A stretch of DNA of 64,000 bases, taken from NCBI GenBank assembly GCA_020746105.1, contig CM036617.1, positions 134,381,845-134,445,844 of the forward strand. Direction: 5' to 3'. Both the position numbers and the translations under genes were made by a program. Under the pieces are notes generated by a model. That model was given only the letters and a program-made list of their open reading frames with translations, had not been told where the DNA came from and ran no database searches. Shown piece by piece: positions 23,087 through 34,338 of the stretch (its first letter is position 1; each line of letters begins with the position of its first letter). Origin of the DNA: Trogon surrucura. Its lineage: Eukaryota > Chordata > Aves > Trogoniformes > Trogonidae.

Positions 23087-24548
23087 ACTCTCCATCATCT
23101 TTGGTAAGTCGTGGGGAACAGGTGAGGTGCCTGAAGACTGGAGGAAAGCGAATGTCACCCCAGTCTGTAAGAAGGGCAGGAAGGATGACCCGGGTAACTA
23201 CAGACCGGTCAGCCTCACCTCCATCCCTGGAAAGGTGATGGAACATCTTATCCTTGGCGCTGTCTCTGGGCATATCAAGGATAAGAAGGTTATTAGGAGG
23301 AGTCAGCATGGCTTTGCCAAGGGGAAGTCATGTTTGACCAACCTGATAGCCTTTTACGAAGACATAACCAGGTGGATGGATGGTGGCCATGCAGTGGATG
23401 TGGTCTATCTGGATATCAGCAAGGCCTTTGACACCGTCTCCCACAGCATCCTCATAGGTAAACTGAGGAAGTGTGGTCTGGATGACCAAGTAGTGAGGTG
23501 GGTCGGGAACTGGTTGAAGGGAAGAAGCCAGAGAGTTGTGGTCAATGAGTCTGGCTGGATGCCCGTGTCTAGTAGGGTCCCTCAGGGGTCAGTGCTCAGG
23601 GGTGCTTTTCAATATATTTATCAATGATCTGGATGAGGGATTAGAGAATGTTGTCAGCAAGTTTGCTGATGATACAAAATTGGGAGGAGTGGTTGACACA
23701 CCAGAAGGTTGTGCTGCCATTCAGAGAGACCTGGACAGGCTGGAGGGCTGGGCGGGGAGAAATCTTATGAAGTTCAACAAGGGCAAGTGTAGAGTTTTGC
23801 ACTTGGGAAAGAATAACCCCATGTGCCAGTATAGGTTGGGGACTGCCCTGCTGGAGAGCAGCACAGGGGAAAGGGACCTGGGGGTTCTGGTGGACAGCAG
23901 GATGACCATGAGCCAGCAATGTGCCCTCGTGGCCAAGAAGGCCAATGGCATCCTGGGGTGTGTTAGAAGGGGAGTAGCAAGTAGGTCAAGAGAGGTCCTC
24001 CTGCCCCTATACTCTGCCCTGGTGAGGCCACATCTGGAATACTGTGTCCAGTTCTGGGCCCCTCAGCTCAAGAAGGACAGGGAGCTGCTTGAGAGAGTCC
24101 AGCGCAGAGCCACAAAGATGGTGAAGGGAGTGGAGCATCTCCCTTATGAGGAAAGGCTGAAGGAGCTGGGTCTCTTTAGAGAGAGGCTGAGGGGTGACCT
24201 CATAAATGTTTATAAATATGTCAAGGGGGAGTGTCAGGAGGATGGAGCCAGGCTCTTTTCAGCGGTGTCCACTGACAGGACAAGGGGCAATGGGTGGAAG
24301 CTCAAACACAGGAGGTTCCATAAAAATATGAGGAAAAACTTTTTTACTGTGAGGGTGACAGAGCACTGGAACAGGCTGCCCAGGAAGGTTGTGGAATCTC
24401 CTTCTTCGGAGACATTCAAAACCCACCTGGACATGTTCCTGTGCGCTCTACTGTAGGTGGTCCTGCTCTGGCGGGGGGGTTGGAGTAGATGATCTTTGAG
24501 GTCCCTTCCAACCTCTAACATTCTGTGATTCTGTAATTCTGTGTGATT
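23087..24548 (+). mobile_element. CR1: CR1 LINE, long 3' part with reverse transcriptase
   Basis: It continues the CR1 of 20383-20489. Frame 23127-23627 carries NYRPVSLTSIPGKVMEH, QHGFAKGKSCLTNL, motif A YLDISKAFDTVSH and motif B VPQGSV. A single frameshift near 23595-23612 moves the rest to the frame ending at 24456, which holds motif C FADDTKL (23662-23682), [37 protein letters not shown] and the ORF2 end. The 3' UTR and ATTCTGTGATTCTGTAATTC tail follow. The RT catalytic aspartates are kept. The copy is 5'-truncated (no ORF1 or endonuclease) and interrupted by the ERV, so it is not mobile. It is the least diverged CR1 in the window. Confidence 0.95.
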
Positions 24549-25380
24549 CATTGCCTCTTCCTGGTTCATTTTCATCTTGCCGTCCACTGGAAGCCTAGGT
24601 TCTTTTCTGCTGAGCTGCTAGCAACCCAATTAGTCCCCACACTGAACTGATACATGGGGTAATTTCATCCCAAAATGATTATGCCGTATAGATAAAATAG
24701 TATAGAAGAATATTTTGAAAGATATACTTCCTCCAAACTATGTCCTAGGAAAAATCTTAGGGTACCATATTTACATGTTTCTGCCAAGCTGGGTTAATGG
24801 AAAGCAGTTTCATTTTATCAACGAAAAGTCTTGACTTTGCCTCTCTTTTCTACTTACAGAAGCCTACAGATCTCTTTAATAATTTCAGTGTAAGTGGTCA
24901 GAAATTAATGTAACAATGGTAATAAAAATAAATAGAGCCCAAATAATCTCAGTCTTATCTACTGTTCAACAGCAACTTCATTTGAGTAAATACGAAATAA
25001 TGGAACATCTGAACGGTGAAAACTCCACACACAGTTCTACAGGTGGGTTCAGAGTTTTTATATCCATTTCACTTTGCCTTTAAGTGTGAGTTTCTGTACT
25101 GAAAGTACCCACAGGAGAGCAGCAATTCATTTTGTTAATTAAATCCTTGCCATTTTGGGTTACAAACCAGCCCAATGAATAATCAGCTCCTTTTAACTGC
25201 TTCAGTGAAAGGAGTGAGAGCCATCTAGGAGGGTGTTATAACACCGCCTTCCGGGGTGCAATTACATCCTGTCGCTTGATATACAGAAGAAACTGCAGTC
25301 CCTCTTTATTCGGGAGGACTGAAGCTGCCTGTCATTCATGCAGGGAGGGCAGAGGCAGTGAGGAAGAGGAAAGACCTCTG
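24549..25380. other. Intergenic, nothing recognised
   Basis: AT-rich. No supported gene or repeat. Confidence 0.45.
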
Positions 25381-25390
25381 TGTCATGCTG

Positions 25391-25399
25391 TATATAAGG
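25391..25399 (+). promoter_or_regulatory. Candidate TATA box upstream of the olfactory receptor
   Basis: TATATAAGG about 2.25 kb before the receptor coding exon. A strong splice donor (GAG|GTAAGA, intron start 26017) lies downstream, and the receptor ATG directly follows a good acceptor. Together these suggest a non-coding 5' exon at about 25.42-26.02 kb. This is inference only; no transcript evidence is available. Confidence 0.25.
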
Positions 25400-26016
25400 A
25401 ACTGGGTCCTGCAGAAGAGAAGAGAGGATGACTATGAAGTGCTGAAAGAAAACATCGACTCTAGGGACACTCACAGCCAGAGGGACCCCAGAGCAGGCAA
25501 GAAACAGAATCTCAGCCCAGACTGAACTGTGCATATCATCAAGAGAAAGAAGTCTCTATTTCCTTATCTTCCAACCCGGAGATGGTATGTTGTCACTGAA
25601 GTGATCAGCTCCAAACAAAAGGAAGGGAAACATGAGTTTCTTCCCCTCTCTTTAGCTTTGTTATATTTAGTAGAATCCTCTCAGTACTTGGAGCAAGGGA
25701 CGCCAGCTGGTCCCTGGCGACAGAGTCCGCAGCCTTGAGATCATGTTACTCCTGCTTTCTGTGAAGACTTGCTACTTGCATACAGAATCAAAAAAGCTTT
25801 ATAGCCAGACTGTTTAGAATGGCTGTTGGAAAGGTACTGCAGCTGCAAAAAGTGGATGTAGGAGTCAGCCACGCCTTTACAACCACTGGGAACAGTGTCT
25901 AGCAGTAGTCCTCCCTGAGTTACCTGCTTTTGCAGGACCATTGCTCCTTCTGTGTTCTCTAAAGAGCTCCCTCTCGATCATCACTGACTATCCATTTTAC
26001 TGTCTTGGAGCCTGAG

Positions 26017-27640
26017 GTAAGATTTCTTCCTAACTTAGTCATTTTGCTGACTTCTGCTCTGAAGCAGAGAGCTTTAATTCCTAATTTTGCACCTGAGGTA
26101 ATTAATAGTGGATATTTTCATTATTCACCTGAGTCCCCAGATGTTTTAAATCCTGCTGAGATACTGGGTCACAAGTCACTTTGGAGCAGCAAATTTCAGT
26201 GTCTGCAGTGGCAAAAATAAAGGCAAAGGTATATTTATCAGATTCACCTCCTCAACTTTATTTAATTTTTTTCTGCAGTTTATTTGTGATACCTTCTTTA
26301 CAGGAAAATCCCTGTCTCCACTAATAATTTTTTCCCATCAACTTCCCATTCCTTCTATTTCCTCTTCTATTTGGCATTGGAATATTTATTTTCCAGCTTC
26401 TTTCATACTTAAAATATTGCTGTATTTTTGACAGGAGCAGAAGTCTTCAAGGAATCTCTGTTTTTATTCCTGGCTTACAGCAAAGTGTAGAAAGAATTGG
26501 ATTTATTCTTTGTAGTAAATACTGCATTACATGACGAACACATGAGCAAGGAGCACTGTTCACCTCAGACCAGTATATGTAATTTATTATTATGCAGCTC
26601 CCTACATCCTTATCTCTTCTAAAACTTTATACCTTAAACAGCTTTTCGTCATTCCACATTCCTAGGAATTTTCATTCTTCCTGTGACAAGCAAGATCTCA
26701 TTCTCCCTAAGTTCAACACATTAGCTTTGTATTTTCTTTAAAAAATTGTTCCACAGAGTACATTGCCATAGACATACTTAGTTTTGAGTTTAGAAGTTTG
26801 TTTACTTTAACTCTGATGCCATAGGGCTGAGCCAGGCAAAAAGATGTAAACAGCCAAAATATCAGAGCTAATCTTAGAATCTTCATGTCTAATCACTGAC
26901 CCCTTACATTTAAAACCCTGTTTCCATATTAACTTTGAGGCAGATCCAGCGTGAGGAAGGGAGAAGCCAGTCAGCAAACACCTCAAATTTCCATTAATTG
27001 GAGTTAGACTGTAGACCGTAAACTCCGGCTTACTGTCTGGTTGTCCTTGGACATTTCTGGTACAGACATGAAGAACTGCAGTATTGGTGTGAGTAGAGAA
27101 CAGAAGGGTCTGTTTGGGAGTGGAAGCACCAGAAGGAGCAGTAGCAGTATGTCTGCGAGACCTTAATGTTGATGGTGATCAGGATCTCAGCACACCCATC
27201 TGCAGCTGCTTAGGACACTCAGATCAGGAGGTAGAGTCCAATGATGACTCTCAAAAGCAGGACAGGATAGAGGGACTAATCAGTCTCAACTCCTAAAGGG
27301 TACCTAATGCATGTTCAAAACCTGCACATGGCCACCGATCTAAGAGCAACTAAGAAGTGATGAAGACCCAACAGCCAACATTCATCAATGTCATGGCAAA
27401 GTATCCTAAGCAGATCATTTGGACACAAGAACCTTGGTGGTTGTGAGACTATGGGTCTGAGAGTATGTTGGACGTGACTGAGTGAAATCAGTTTTGTGCA
27501 TAAGTGAAATCACCTTCGTCCCCACACAATGAGCTTTACTACACTGGTTCCGCAGTACTGCAACATTGTTTCTCATATGGAACTGATAGATGGGCATCAG
27601 GTGAACCTCAACTGTCTCCCTTTTGTTTCTCTCCCTGTAG
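26017..27640 (+). other. Possible 5'-UTR intron of the olfactory receptor
   Basis: The donor GTAAGA at 26017 and the acceptor (pyrimidine-rich tract ending ctctccctgtag) at 27640 would form an intron ending exactly at the receptor ATG. Olfactory receptor genes usually have non-coding upstream exons. Apart from this the stretch shows nothing recognisable. Confidence 0.25.
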
Positions 27641-28645
27641 ATGCCATGTGAAGGCTGCACAGAGAGGCACAATAAGAGCACTGATGCAACCATGGAGTTC
27701 CTCCTGCTCGGCTTTTCCGAGCTGCTCTGTCTGAGAGTCCTCCTCTTCCTTATCTTTCTCATTGTCCATCTGGTCACGTTGGCAGGGAATGTGATGATCT
27801 TCATGGCAGTGATTACGGAGCCTTCCCGTCCTCCCATGCTTTTCTTCCTCTGTCAGCTCTCTGTCATTGAGCTCTGCTATACCTTAGTCATTGTCCCTAA
27901 GGCACTCCTCAGCCTGATAATGGTGGATGGCAGTACCATTTCTTTCCTAGGTTGTGCTGCACAGATGCACTTTTTTGTGGCCCTTGGTGGGGCTGAATGC
28001 TTCCTCCTGGTAGCCATGTCGTATGACCGTTACGTTGCCATCTGTCAGCCACTTCACTACGTGGCTGTGATGAGTGAGGGGTTCTGCCTCAGGCTGTCCG
28101 TGGCATGCTGTCTGGGAGGCTTCACTGTTGCCCTGTGGCTCACGGTGGCTGTTTTCCGCTTACCTTTCTGTCAGTCGCATCGTATCAACCACTTCTTCTG
28201 TGACATCCCTGCTGTACTGCACCTGGCCTGTACACAGAGTTACAGCCCTGAGCTGCCCTTGCTGACCGCCTGTGTGCTCCTCCTGCTGCTTCCCTTCTTC
28301 CTAATCCTGACCTCATATGTCTGCATTGCCGCCGCTTTGTTGCGTGTCACTTCCTCCACGGGAAGGGGCAAGGCCCTTTCCACCTGCATTTCACACTTGG
28401 CCCTCACCTTCCTACACTATGGATGTGCCATCTTCATGTACATTCGTCCTAAGTCCAGTTACTCACCAGCTCGAGACAAGATGGTGTCTCTAGTCTACAC
28501 CAACATTACTCCATTACTGTATCCCCTCATTTATAGCCTGAGGAACAAGGAAATCAGAGGGGTCCTCAGGAAAATGTTGAGAAGGAAGAAAATAGCTCAG
28601 ATGAACTGGGATACTATCAGAGCTGTCATGTGTGTGGGGGGGTAA
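27641..28645 (+). CDS. Olfactory receptor, family 10-like
   Basis: A seven-helix odorant receptor (class A GPCR, rhodopsin family) expected in the ciliary membrane of olfactory neurons, signalling through the olfactory G protein. The 334-residue frame has the N-glycosylation site NKS (11-13), GN in helix 1 (49-50), PMLFFLCQLS in helix 2 (65-74), MSYDRYVAIC (126-135) with the DRY triplet, loop cysteines (105, 177, 187, 197), FFCDIP, SY in helix 5 (225-226), KALSTCISHL (244-253) and PLIYSLRN (295-302). The pattern around FFCDIPAVL, RPKSSYSPARDKMVSL and SLRNKEIRGVLRK is most like family OR10. A second ATG at 27692 would give 317 residues but lose the glycosylation site, so I prefer the first ATG, which directly follows a splice acceptor. 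Oddity: the helix-7 Asn of PxLNPxIY is Tyr294. No frameshift or stop is present. Confidence 0.93.
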   Translation: MPCEGCTERHNKSTDATMEFLLLGFSELLCLRVLLFLIFLIVHLVTLAGNVMIFMAVITEPSRPPMLFFLCQLSVIELCYTLVIVPKALLSLIMVDGSTISFLGCAAQMHFFVALGGAECFLLVAMSYDRYVAICQPLHYVAVMSEGFCLRLSVACCLGGFTVALWLTVAVFRLPFCQSHRINHFFCDIPAVLHLACTQSYSPELPLLTACVLLLLLPFFLILTSYVCIAAALLRVTSSTGRGKALSTCISHLALTFLHYGCAIFMYIRPKSSYSPARDKMVSLVYTNITPLLYPLIYSLRNKEIRGVLRKMLRRKKIAQMNWDTIRAVMCVGG

Positions 28646-30379
28646 ATTTTAGTAGAACAAACATGTGCTTGTTGAAAAACAGCCCCATAATCATGTTAGG
28701 ACCAGATTCTCCGCAGATTTCACTACAGCAAATATCCAGGCAAAATTCAACATGCATCAATACATTTATGACAAAAAGACATCTCTGCTAAAAAAAAAAC
28801 CCCGAAAACCAAACCCAAAAGCAACAAAAGAGTCTCCAACATAACACCTTACCTAATGAGAAGTGCTTTAATGACTTGTGAGAAAGAAGAGCTTTGATTG
28901 ATTTGTGGTCTCACTTCTGTGATCACATACGTATTCACATTTTCATTCATTGTCATCTCAGAACAATCAGAAGATGAACAGAAAAATATTTAAAGCTGCT
29001 GTATTGCTTTAATTGTTTTTCTAACAAGGTGAAAGTAGAAACTGGAAATGGGGAAGTCAAAAGAAAAAAAAAACAGACTGGTAAGTTTACCAGCAAAAAA
29101 ACCTAAAGAGGATTAATGGAAAGTTAGAAGAAAAAAGCCCATACCTAGAAAGAAATGGAAATCAAGCTGTGGTCTTCTCTAAACTTAGCAGAAGACTGCA
29201 CTTCAGCTGCCCATCACAAGCGGAAAGATCATTAGTGTAAACTCATCTTACTTTGAATTATTCTAGCTAATGAAAATTAAAGTGCCGTGGACTTGACAAG
29301 AATATGACTTTCCTACACCTCTTTTGCAGGACGTAATCTTTCCTTTTACAGGAAGATGCTTTCGGTTTTGATCGTTCCTATGGCAACATAAAGGTTAAGA
29401 TACTGGTCTTGTCATATAACTTTTATTAGGAAAGACTGTATCATATAAATAAGGATGCCTGAGGAGTGTTGAAATTTTAAGATTAATAATACCACTGCTA
29501 CCGCTATTGTAATTTCTTTAGCAAAACCAGTGAGAGTCACAGCACATGCTGGACTGCAGCAGACATAAAAGTCTGAAAGGGGCAAAGCAGTGTTTTTCTG
29601 CGTGTTTCCTACATGTAGGTGGAACAGGATGATTCAGACAAAATAGGGAAGATGAGTTTTGGACAGAAATGGGGGAAAAGAAGCAACTTCATTATTTTAT
29701 TTAATACTTCCCTCCCCCACAATCTTACAGTACCAGACAGACCCCGAACCCACCTCCTACATATTAAATTGTTGACAAAAAATTAAAAGGCTTGTTTCTG
29801 TTTCTCTATCTAATCTAAAGGAATTTCAGCACTTCACTTGCCCTCAGCTCTCTTCCTTGGCGGATTGAAATAGCAGAGTGGTATTTGCTTTCTCTGGGTT
29901 ACAACCACTAACAATTATCGTGAGTGGATTCGACTAAATGTAAAAAATTGGCACTGTGACTAAGAAAGTTAACTTGGAGCTATCTGACAAAAGAGAAACG
30001 TGGAATTTAAAACTCACATTAAAAGTTGTCTTCAGGTTGACAATCTAACCAGCCTACAAGACTCACAGAGAATACTGGCTCTCATGTCAATGAACACCTA
30101 ATTACCGTTGTGAGCAAAGGTTTAGCTGCTTTATTTAAAATGATCAAAGTTGCAGTCATTTTAATCACCTGCCAGGTCTTCCAAAAATGAGAAATGTAGG
30201 GTCTTGACAAAAGTGTATTAGTTACTAATAGAAAAGTACTTTAGAAGTACATTAGTTTGAATCAAATACTATTAAAGGATTTAAAGAAAGTAAATAACTG
30301 TAATGAGCTTAGGACAAAACTGAAGCATCAATTTCAAATTCTGTCAAGTCAAATCAAGCTGTGAAGCTAATCCTGCTGG
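28646..30379. other. Intergenic, 3' flank of the olfactory receptor
   Basis: AT-rich, with A-runs. Any receptor 3' UTR is not delimited, as no convincing AATAAA was noted close by. Nothing else recognised. Confidence 0.4.
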
Positions 30380-30445
30380 ACTGCCAGTGGGTTGGACTAG
30401 AGACCTCCAGAGGTCGCTTCTGAGATTAACAGAATTATACAGCAG
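30380..30445 (+). mobile_element. CR1: CR1 LINE 3' tip
   Basis: The block gttggactagagacctccag, then aggtcgcttctgagattaac and a degraded tail, is the last part of a CR1 3' UTR. Confidence 0.65.
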
Positions 30446-31139
30446 AGTTTTCTAACCTGTCTTCTAGGAAGCATTGATATACTCAAAAACCTGACAATAA
30501 AACTAAGGGACAGAAATACCCTGAGGTTTATAATACTGATCCAAACCTTGGTAGAGACCCTGACATGTTTCTAGCAGCTGTAGGCATGGGATAGTAGAGA
30601 TTTAACTACCATCTGCTGCCAGCTATGAGAAGATAGCAGGGCTCTGTCCCAAACTGGAGATGTTCCTTGTGAACAACTGCCAATCAGATGCACCTCGGCA
30701 GACCTCTCTTCACTGCAAGGATATGGATCATGCCTTTGGGAGGGATGATATTACTGAAATGGCAACCAGGCTAGACTCCCAGCCCTCTAATTCTGAGGTA
30801 TGTGTGAGAAGCACAGGTAGTGGAAGCTTTCTATGAAGACTCTTTCTGATCAATGTCCTTGCAGATGCATGGAGTGAGAAGACATCCCAGAGTCCAAGAC
30901 TATCCACCATCCTATCCCCACCAGTATTCCCGCATCCATTCACAGCACACTCGCACCCCTGCCCTGCCATGCTGTGTTATGTACATGGCTTTGCTGTATA
31001 ATTCTGTAGAGAGGGCTCAGGGATGAGAGTGGAAAGAGGGAAGCTTATGAGATAAGAAGTCATGACACATCAGGAACACTTTATTTTTAAATTTTATTTT
31101 TCACTTGCCAGGAGCTTCCTGAGATCCCTTTTCCATCTA
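30446..31139. other. Intergenic, nothing recognised
   Basis: No supported gene or repeat. Confidence 0.4.
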
Positions 31140-31342
31140 CCCCCATCCACCTTTACTAGTGATTACTTCAGTAACTCTGCCTCGCCAATACCGCCCAAGG
31201 AGACCTTCCACTGTGCCTTTTGCAACCGGACTTGCCTATCCCGCATCAGCATTTTTAGCCATCAGCGCGCTTGTAGCAAGTGTGGGTAGAGCCCTTCCCA
31301 TATCTTCGTTCGCGAAGCCTAGCCATGATGATGATGATGACC
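31140..31342 (+). mobile_element. RTE-type LINE 3' end (C-terminal zinc finger plus ATG-repeat tail)
   Basis: A plus-strand frame ends with HCAFCNRTCLSRISIFSHQR then AC, a C-x2-C-x12-H-x4-C zinc-finger-like motif just before the stop at 31287-31289. Such a 'C..C.R.C.SRIGL.SHQRAC' ending is the form I associate with the C-terminus of RTE-like non-LTR reverse transcriptases. About 30 bases later a short block ends in (ATG)5 at 31326-31341, a simple-repeat tail as RTE elements have. It is not CR1. The left edge is approximate and nothing of the RT core remains. The clade assignment rests on memory of family endings and needs a search. Confidence 0.6.
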
Positions 31343-33378
31343 CAGTATGCTTTATGCTGAGAGCTGGAAGGTGCTCAGGTGAATTAAGACAACATCCTCC
31401 TCGATGTAGGACATGAGTGCATTAAAATAAAAGAGAATTTCTAAGTCCTTTTCAAAACTTCACAGGAAACAGCAGAATACAGTCAGGCAGTGTAGAGCTA
31501 GACAAATGCATATTCTACCTCTAACCAAAGACGAACAGGGCAAAGATCTTTCCATGGGCATCATAACTGGATTTGGTAGGGTCTCAAGACACCCAGTGTA
31601 TGAGTACAGTTAGGCGTCTGTATTCCACAAACGGTCCTGCCTTTTCTTGCAAGAATGCCTACATCCCCAAATTTGCAGAGGCCTGAGATCTGGCAAATAC
31701 AGGTGTTATGAAGTTTTCCAACCAGCTAGGACATGTCTAAGAATCCCTTCATGGTTTACATAGACAGAAAACCAGAGTCTTCATCCTTGCAATTAATTTT
31801 GCAAAGGCTGCCCTAAGCAAGGCACTGGATGAGAACACAGAGCTCATCAGTTGTTGAGCACCAGAGCTCAATCAAGGAGGCCTGTAAGATCACATCAGTG
31901 CTGTCCATGTGCTCAAAAATGAAGAGAGTTTGAAGAATGATGGCAGAGACACTGACTAACGTTCAGATTACTCAAGGTCCAGTCCCCTGAATGGTACATA
32001 CCATTCAAAGAGGTACCTTCACCCAAGGAGATACTTCAAGGTGGTATCTTGAGTGCTACCTACCAGTACCACTGACACTAGTAGGGTACCAGCGAAATAA
32101 TATTTTTGGTGTAGAGAAACTAGTGAAATCTCCCTTTTTTATTTGAACACTGTCATGTTTTGCTGGCAATCCAGGCAAGACATTTCCTAAAAAATTATTC
32201 CTATATATAATCAATTTCCTAAAAGAATTAAATGCACTTGCATTAAAAATTTTTCCTTTCTCTTCTAGGAGTTTAAATACAAAAAGTGTACTAAGGGAAT
32301 GTTCTTCTGTAATGGGTTAGGGAAGTTGAAATTCTGATGGAAGTCCAATTTTAAGAGCATGGACGAAGTTTCAGCACATTTACCTCCACTTGACAAAGTA
32401 GTGTTATCACAGCCTATCCATTTTGGCCTATATGGAAAGTGAGTCCACCAGACTCTTTTCTTTTAGATTCTTTAAAAATCTCAGAAAGCCTGCAGATAGT
32501 ACTATATTTACTCAAATAGCTTCCTTTGCCTTTTGATCTGAAGCAGAAGGAAAGCATCAAGTGAAATTAATACAGCTATTTACAACAATGGAGTTGTAGC
32601 CAGTGAAAATGGATTAAACTTAGAAAGCGGACTTTAATATCATGAGGGTGAAAAGCTGTAAAAGATGGAGATTTGCTTTATGGAGAAAAGGCCGCTGTTT
32701 TCCTGATGTTTATCGTTCAACATGCTAAGAACAGTAGAGATATTGACTTCACTATGATAACTAGAATGCTATAGGAGTCTCTCTTGCAGATATTTATAGA
32801 GAGCGGATTTACAGAACCAAGAGGGATGGCTCCTTCCTGACACTATGTTGTGCCATTATATGAAATTACTTATGCAGCATACAAAATCTGATAGGAAAAA
32901 TGATACAAAAAATAAAGTCCATACCCCTAAATACAAGCTAATGGGGAACAAATATGCTTAAATTATCTGCCTTTCCCCCCAGAATAAAAAATTTCTAGAC
33001 TCTAAAAGATTTTTATTTTTTTCCAACTGTGTTGTTGACCATGCCTTAAGTCCCCTTTAACAGACTGCCTCAGGAAGTAGCCAGGAACATAGGACAAGAA
33101 ATCATCAGAAGACCAAAGTGGAGTTGAGGAATGAGGTGAAGCTCCATGCCAGCTGGTTGGTTTCAGAGCCAGTTTCACTTCGCTCTGCAATCATCTCCAC
33201 ATCAAAAGGGTGACTGAAGCTGCTCTTAGTAAAACCAGCATTGTATCCCTAACCTAAAGCTCTTGGTTCTGAAGATCATGCCATACTCAGTTGTCTTCGA
33301 GACAAGTCCAGTTAGAAGTGAGCACGGGAAGGTCATTACCCACCCAGTGTGTGCCCTTGGCTTTACCTACCTAAGTGC
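31343..33378. other. Intergenic, nothing recognised
   Basis: AT-rich. No supported gene, RNA or repeat. Confidence 0.4.
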
Positions 33379-33454
33379 AAAGATATGAGACAGTCTGGTT
33401 TTACAAATTGGTATGTAAAGATATAAGACCGACTGGTTCTACAAATCGGTATGT
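33379..33454 (+). repeat. Two-copy 38-bp tandem repeat
   Basis: Copies at 33379-33416 and 33417-33454, both starting aaagatat and ending ggtatgt, differ at five sites by eye. The next four bases (aaag) start a third copy that does not continue. Confidence 0.85.
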
Positions 33455-33937
33455 AAAGCTGAGGGAAGACCAGAGGGCTCAGCAGCATATGGCCTCTAGC
33501 CTAGTCACTGCTTAAAATCAGGTCTTCTAAAATCTATGTCGTGGTTTTTTTATGGTTTTGGTATACAGTTGCTCTTAGCATTCATTTTGGTTTTCTTGTT
33601 TTGATTTAATTAAGAGTTCAAGTTCCAAAAATCAAGTGAGAAGCTGAATTGAGAATAGATCTGACAGTAAATTGGGAAGATACTACCATAATCAATGTCC
33701 TCTTTCCATCTGCAAGACAGCAAGGTGTCTGTTTCAAACATGCTCTCCTTATGTCAACATTGAAACCACTCAGGATGAACATAAGTTGTTGGGATACGTA
33801 TGCAATGCAGAGACTACTATTCCTGTATTTTGAGCTGTGATTCATTTACTAAAAATATCATAATCCTATTTTTCTATGACCTAGTTGAAGAAGTCATGAG
33901 CATCTCTACTAGCAACCAGATTTCTGTATCAAATGTT
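33455..33937. other. Intergenic, nothing recognised
   Basis: AT-rich, without supported features. Confidence 0.4.
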
Positions 33938-34327
33938 ATCATAGAATCACAGAATCACACAGTGTTAGAGGTTGGAAGGGACCTCAAAGATAATCTAGTC
34001 CAACCCCCCTGCCAGAGATGGACCACCTACAGCAGAGCGCACAGGAACGCGTCCAGGCGGGTTTTGAATGTCTCCAGAGAAGGAGACTCAACAACCTTCC
34101 TGGGCAGCCTGTTCCAGTGCTCTGTCACCCTCAATGTGAAAAAGTTTTTTCTAATAATATTTTTATGGAACCTCCTATGTTCCAGCCCCTTGTCCTGTCA
34201 TTGGACGTCGCTGAGAAGAGCCTGGCTCCGTCCTCCTGACACTCCCCGTTGACATATTTATAAACATTGGTGAGGTCACCCCTCAGCCTCCTCTTCTCCA
34301 AGCTAAAGAGACCCAGCTCCTTCAGCC
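33938..34327 (-). mobile_element. CR1: CR1 LINE 3' end joined to a tRNA-like sequence
   Basis: Inverted tail (atcatagaatcacagaatca), inverted 3' UTR (gaggttggaagggacctcaa), then the inverted ORF2 end with ccagagaaggagactcaaca, cctgggcagcctgttccag and cagcctcctcttctccaag. On the minus strand the CR1 begins at GGCTGAAGGAGCTGGG. Instead of the expected upstream CR1 sequence there is an 11-base linker and a tRNA-like sequence. Confidence 0.92.
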
Positions 34328-34338
34328 GTTAATATAGC

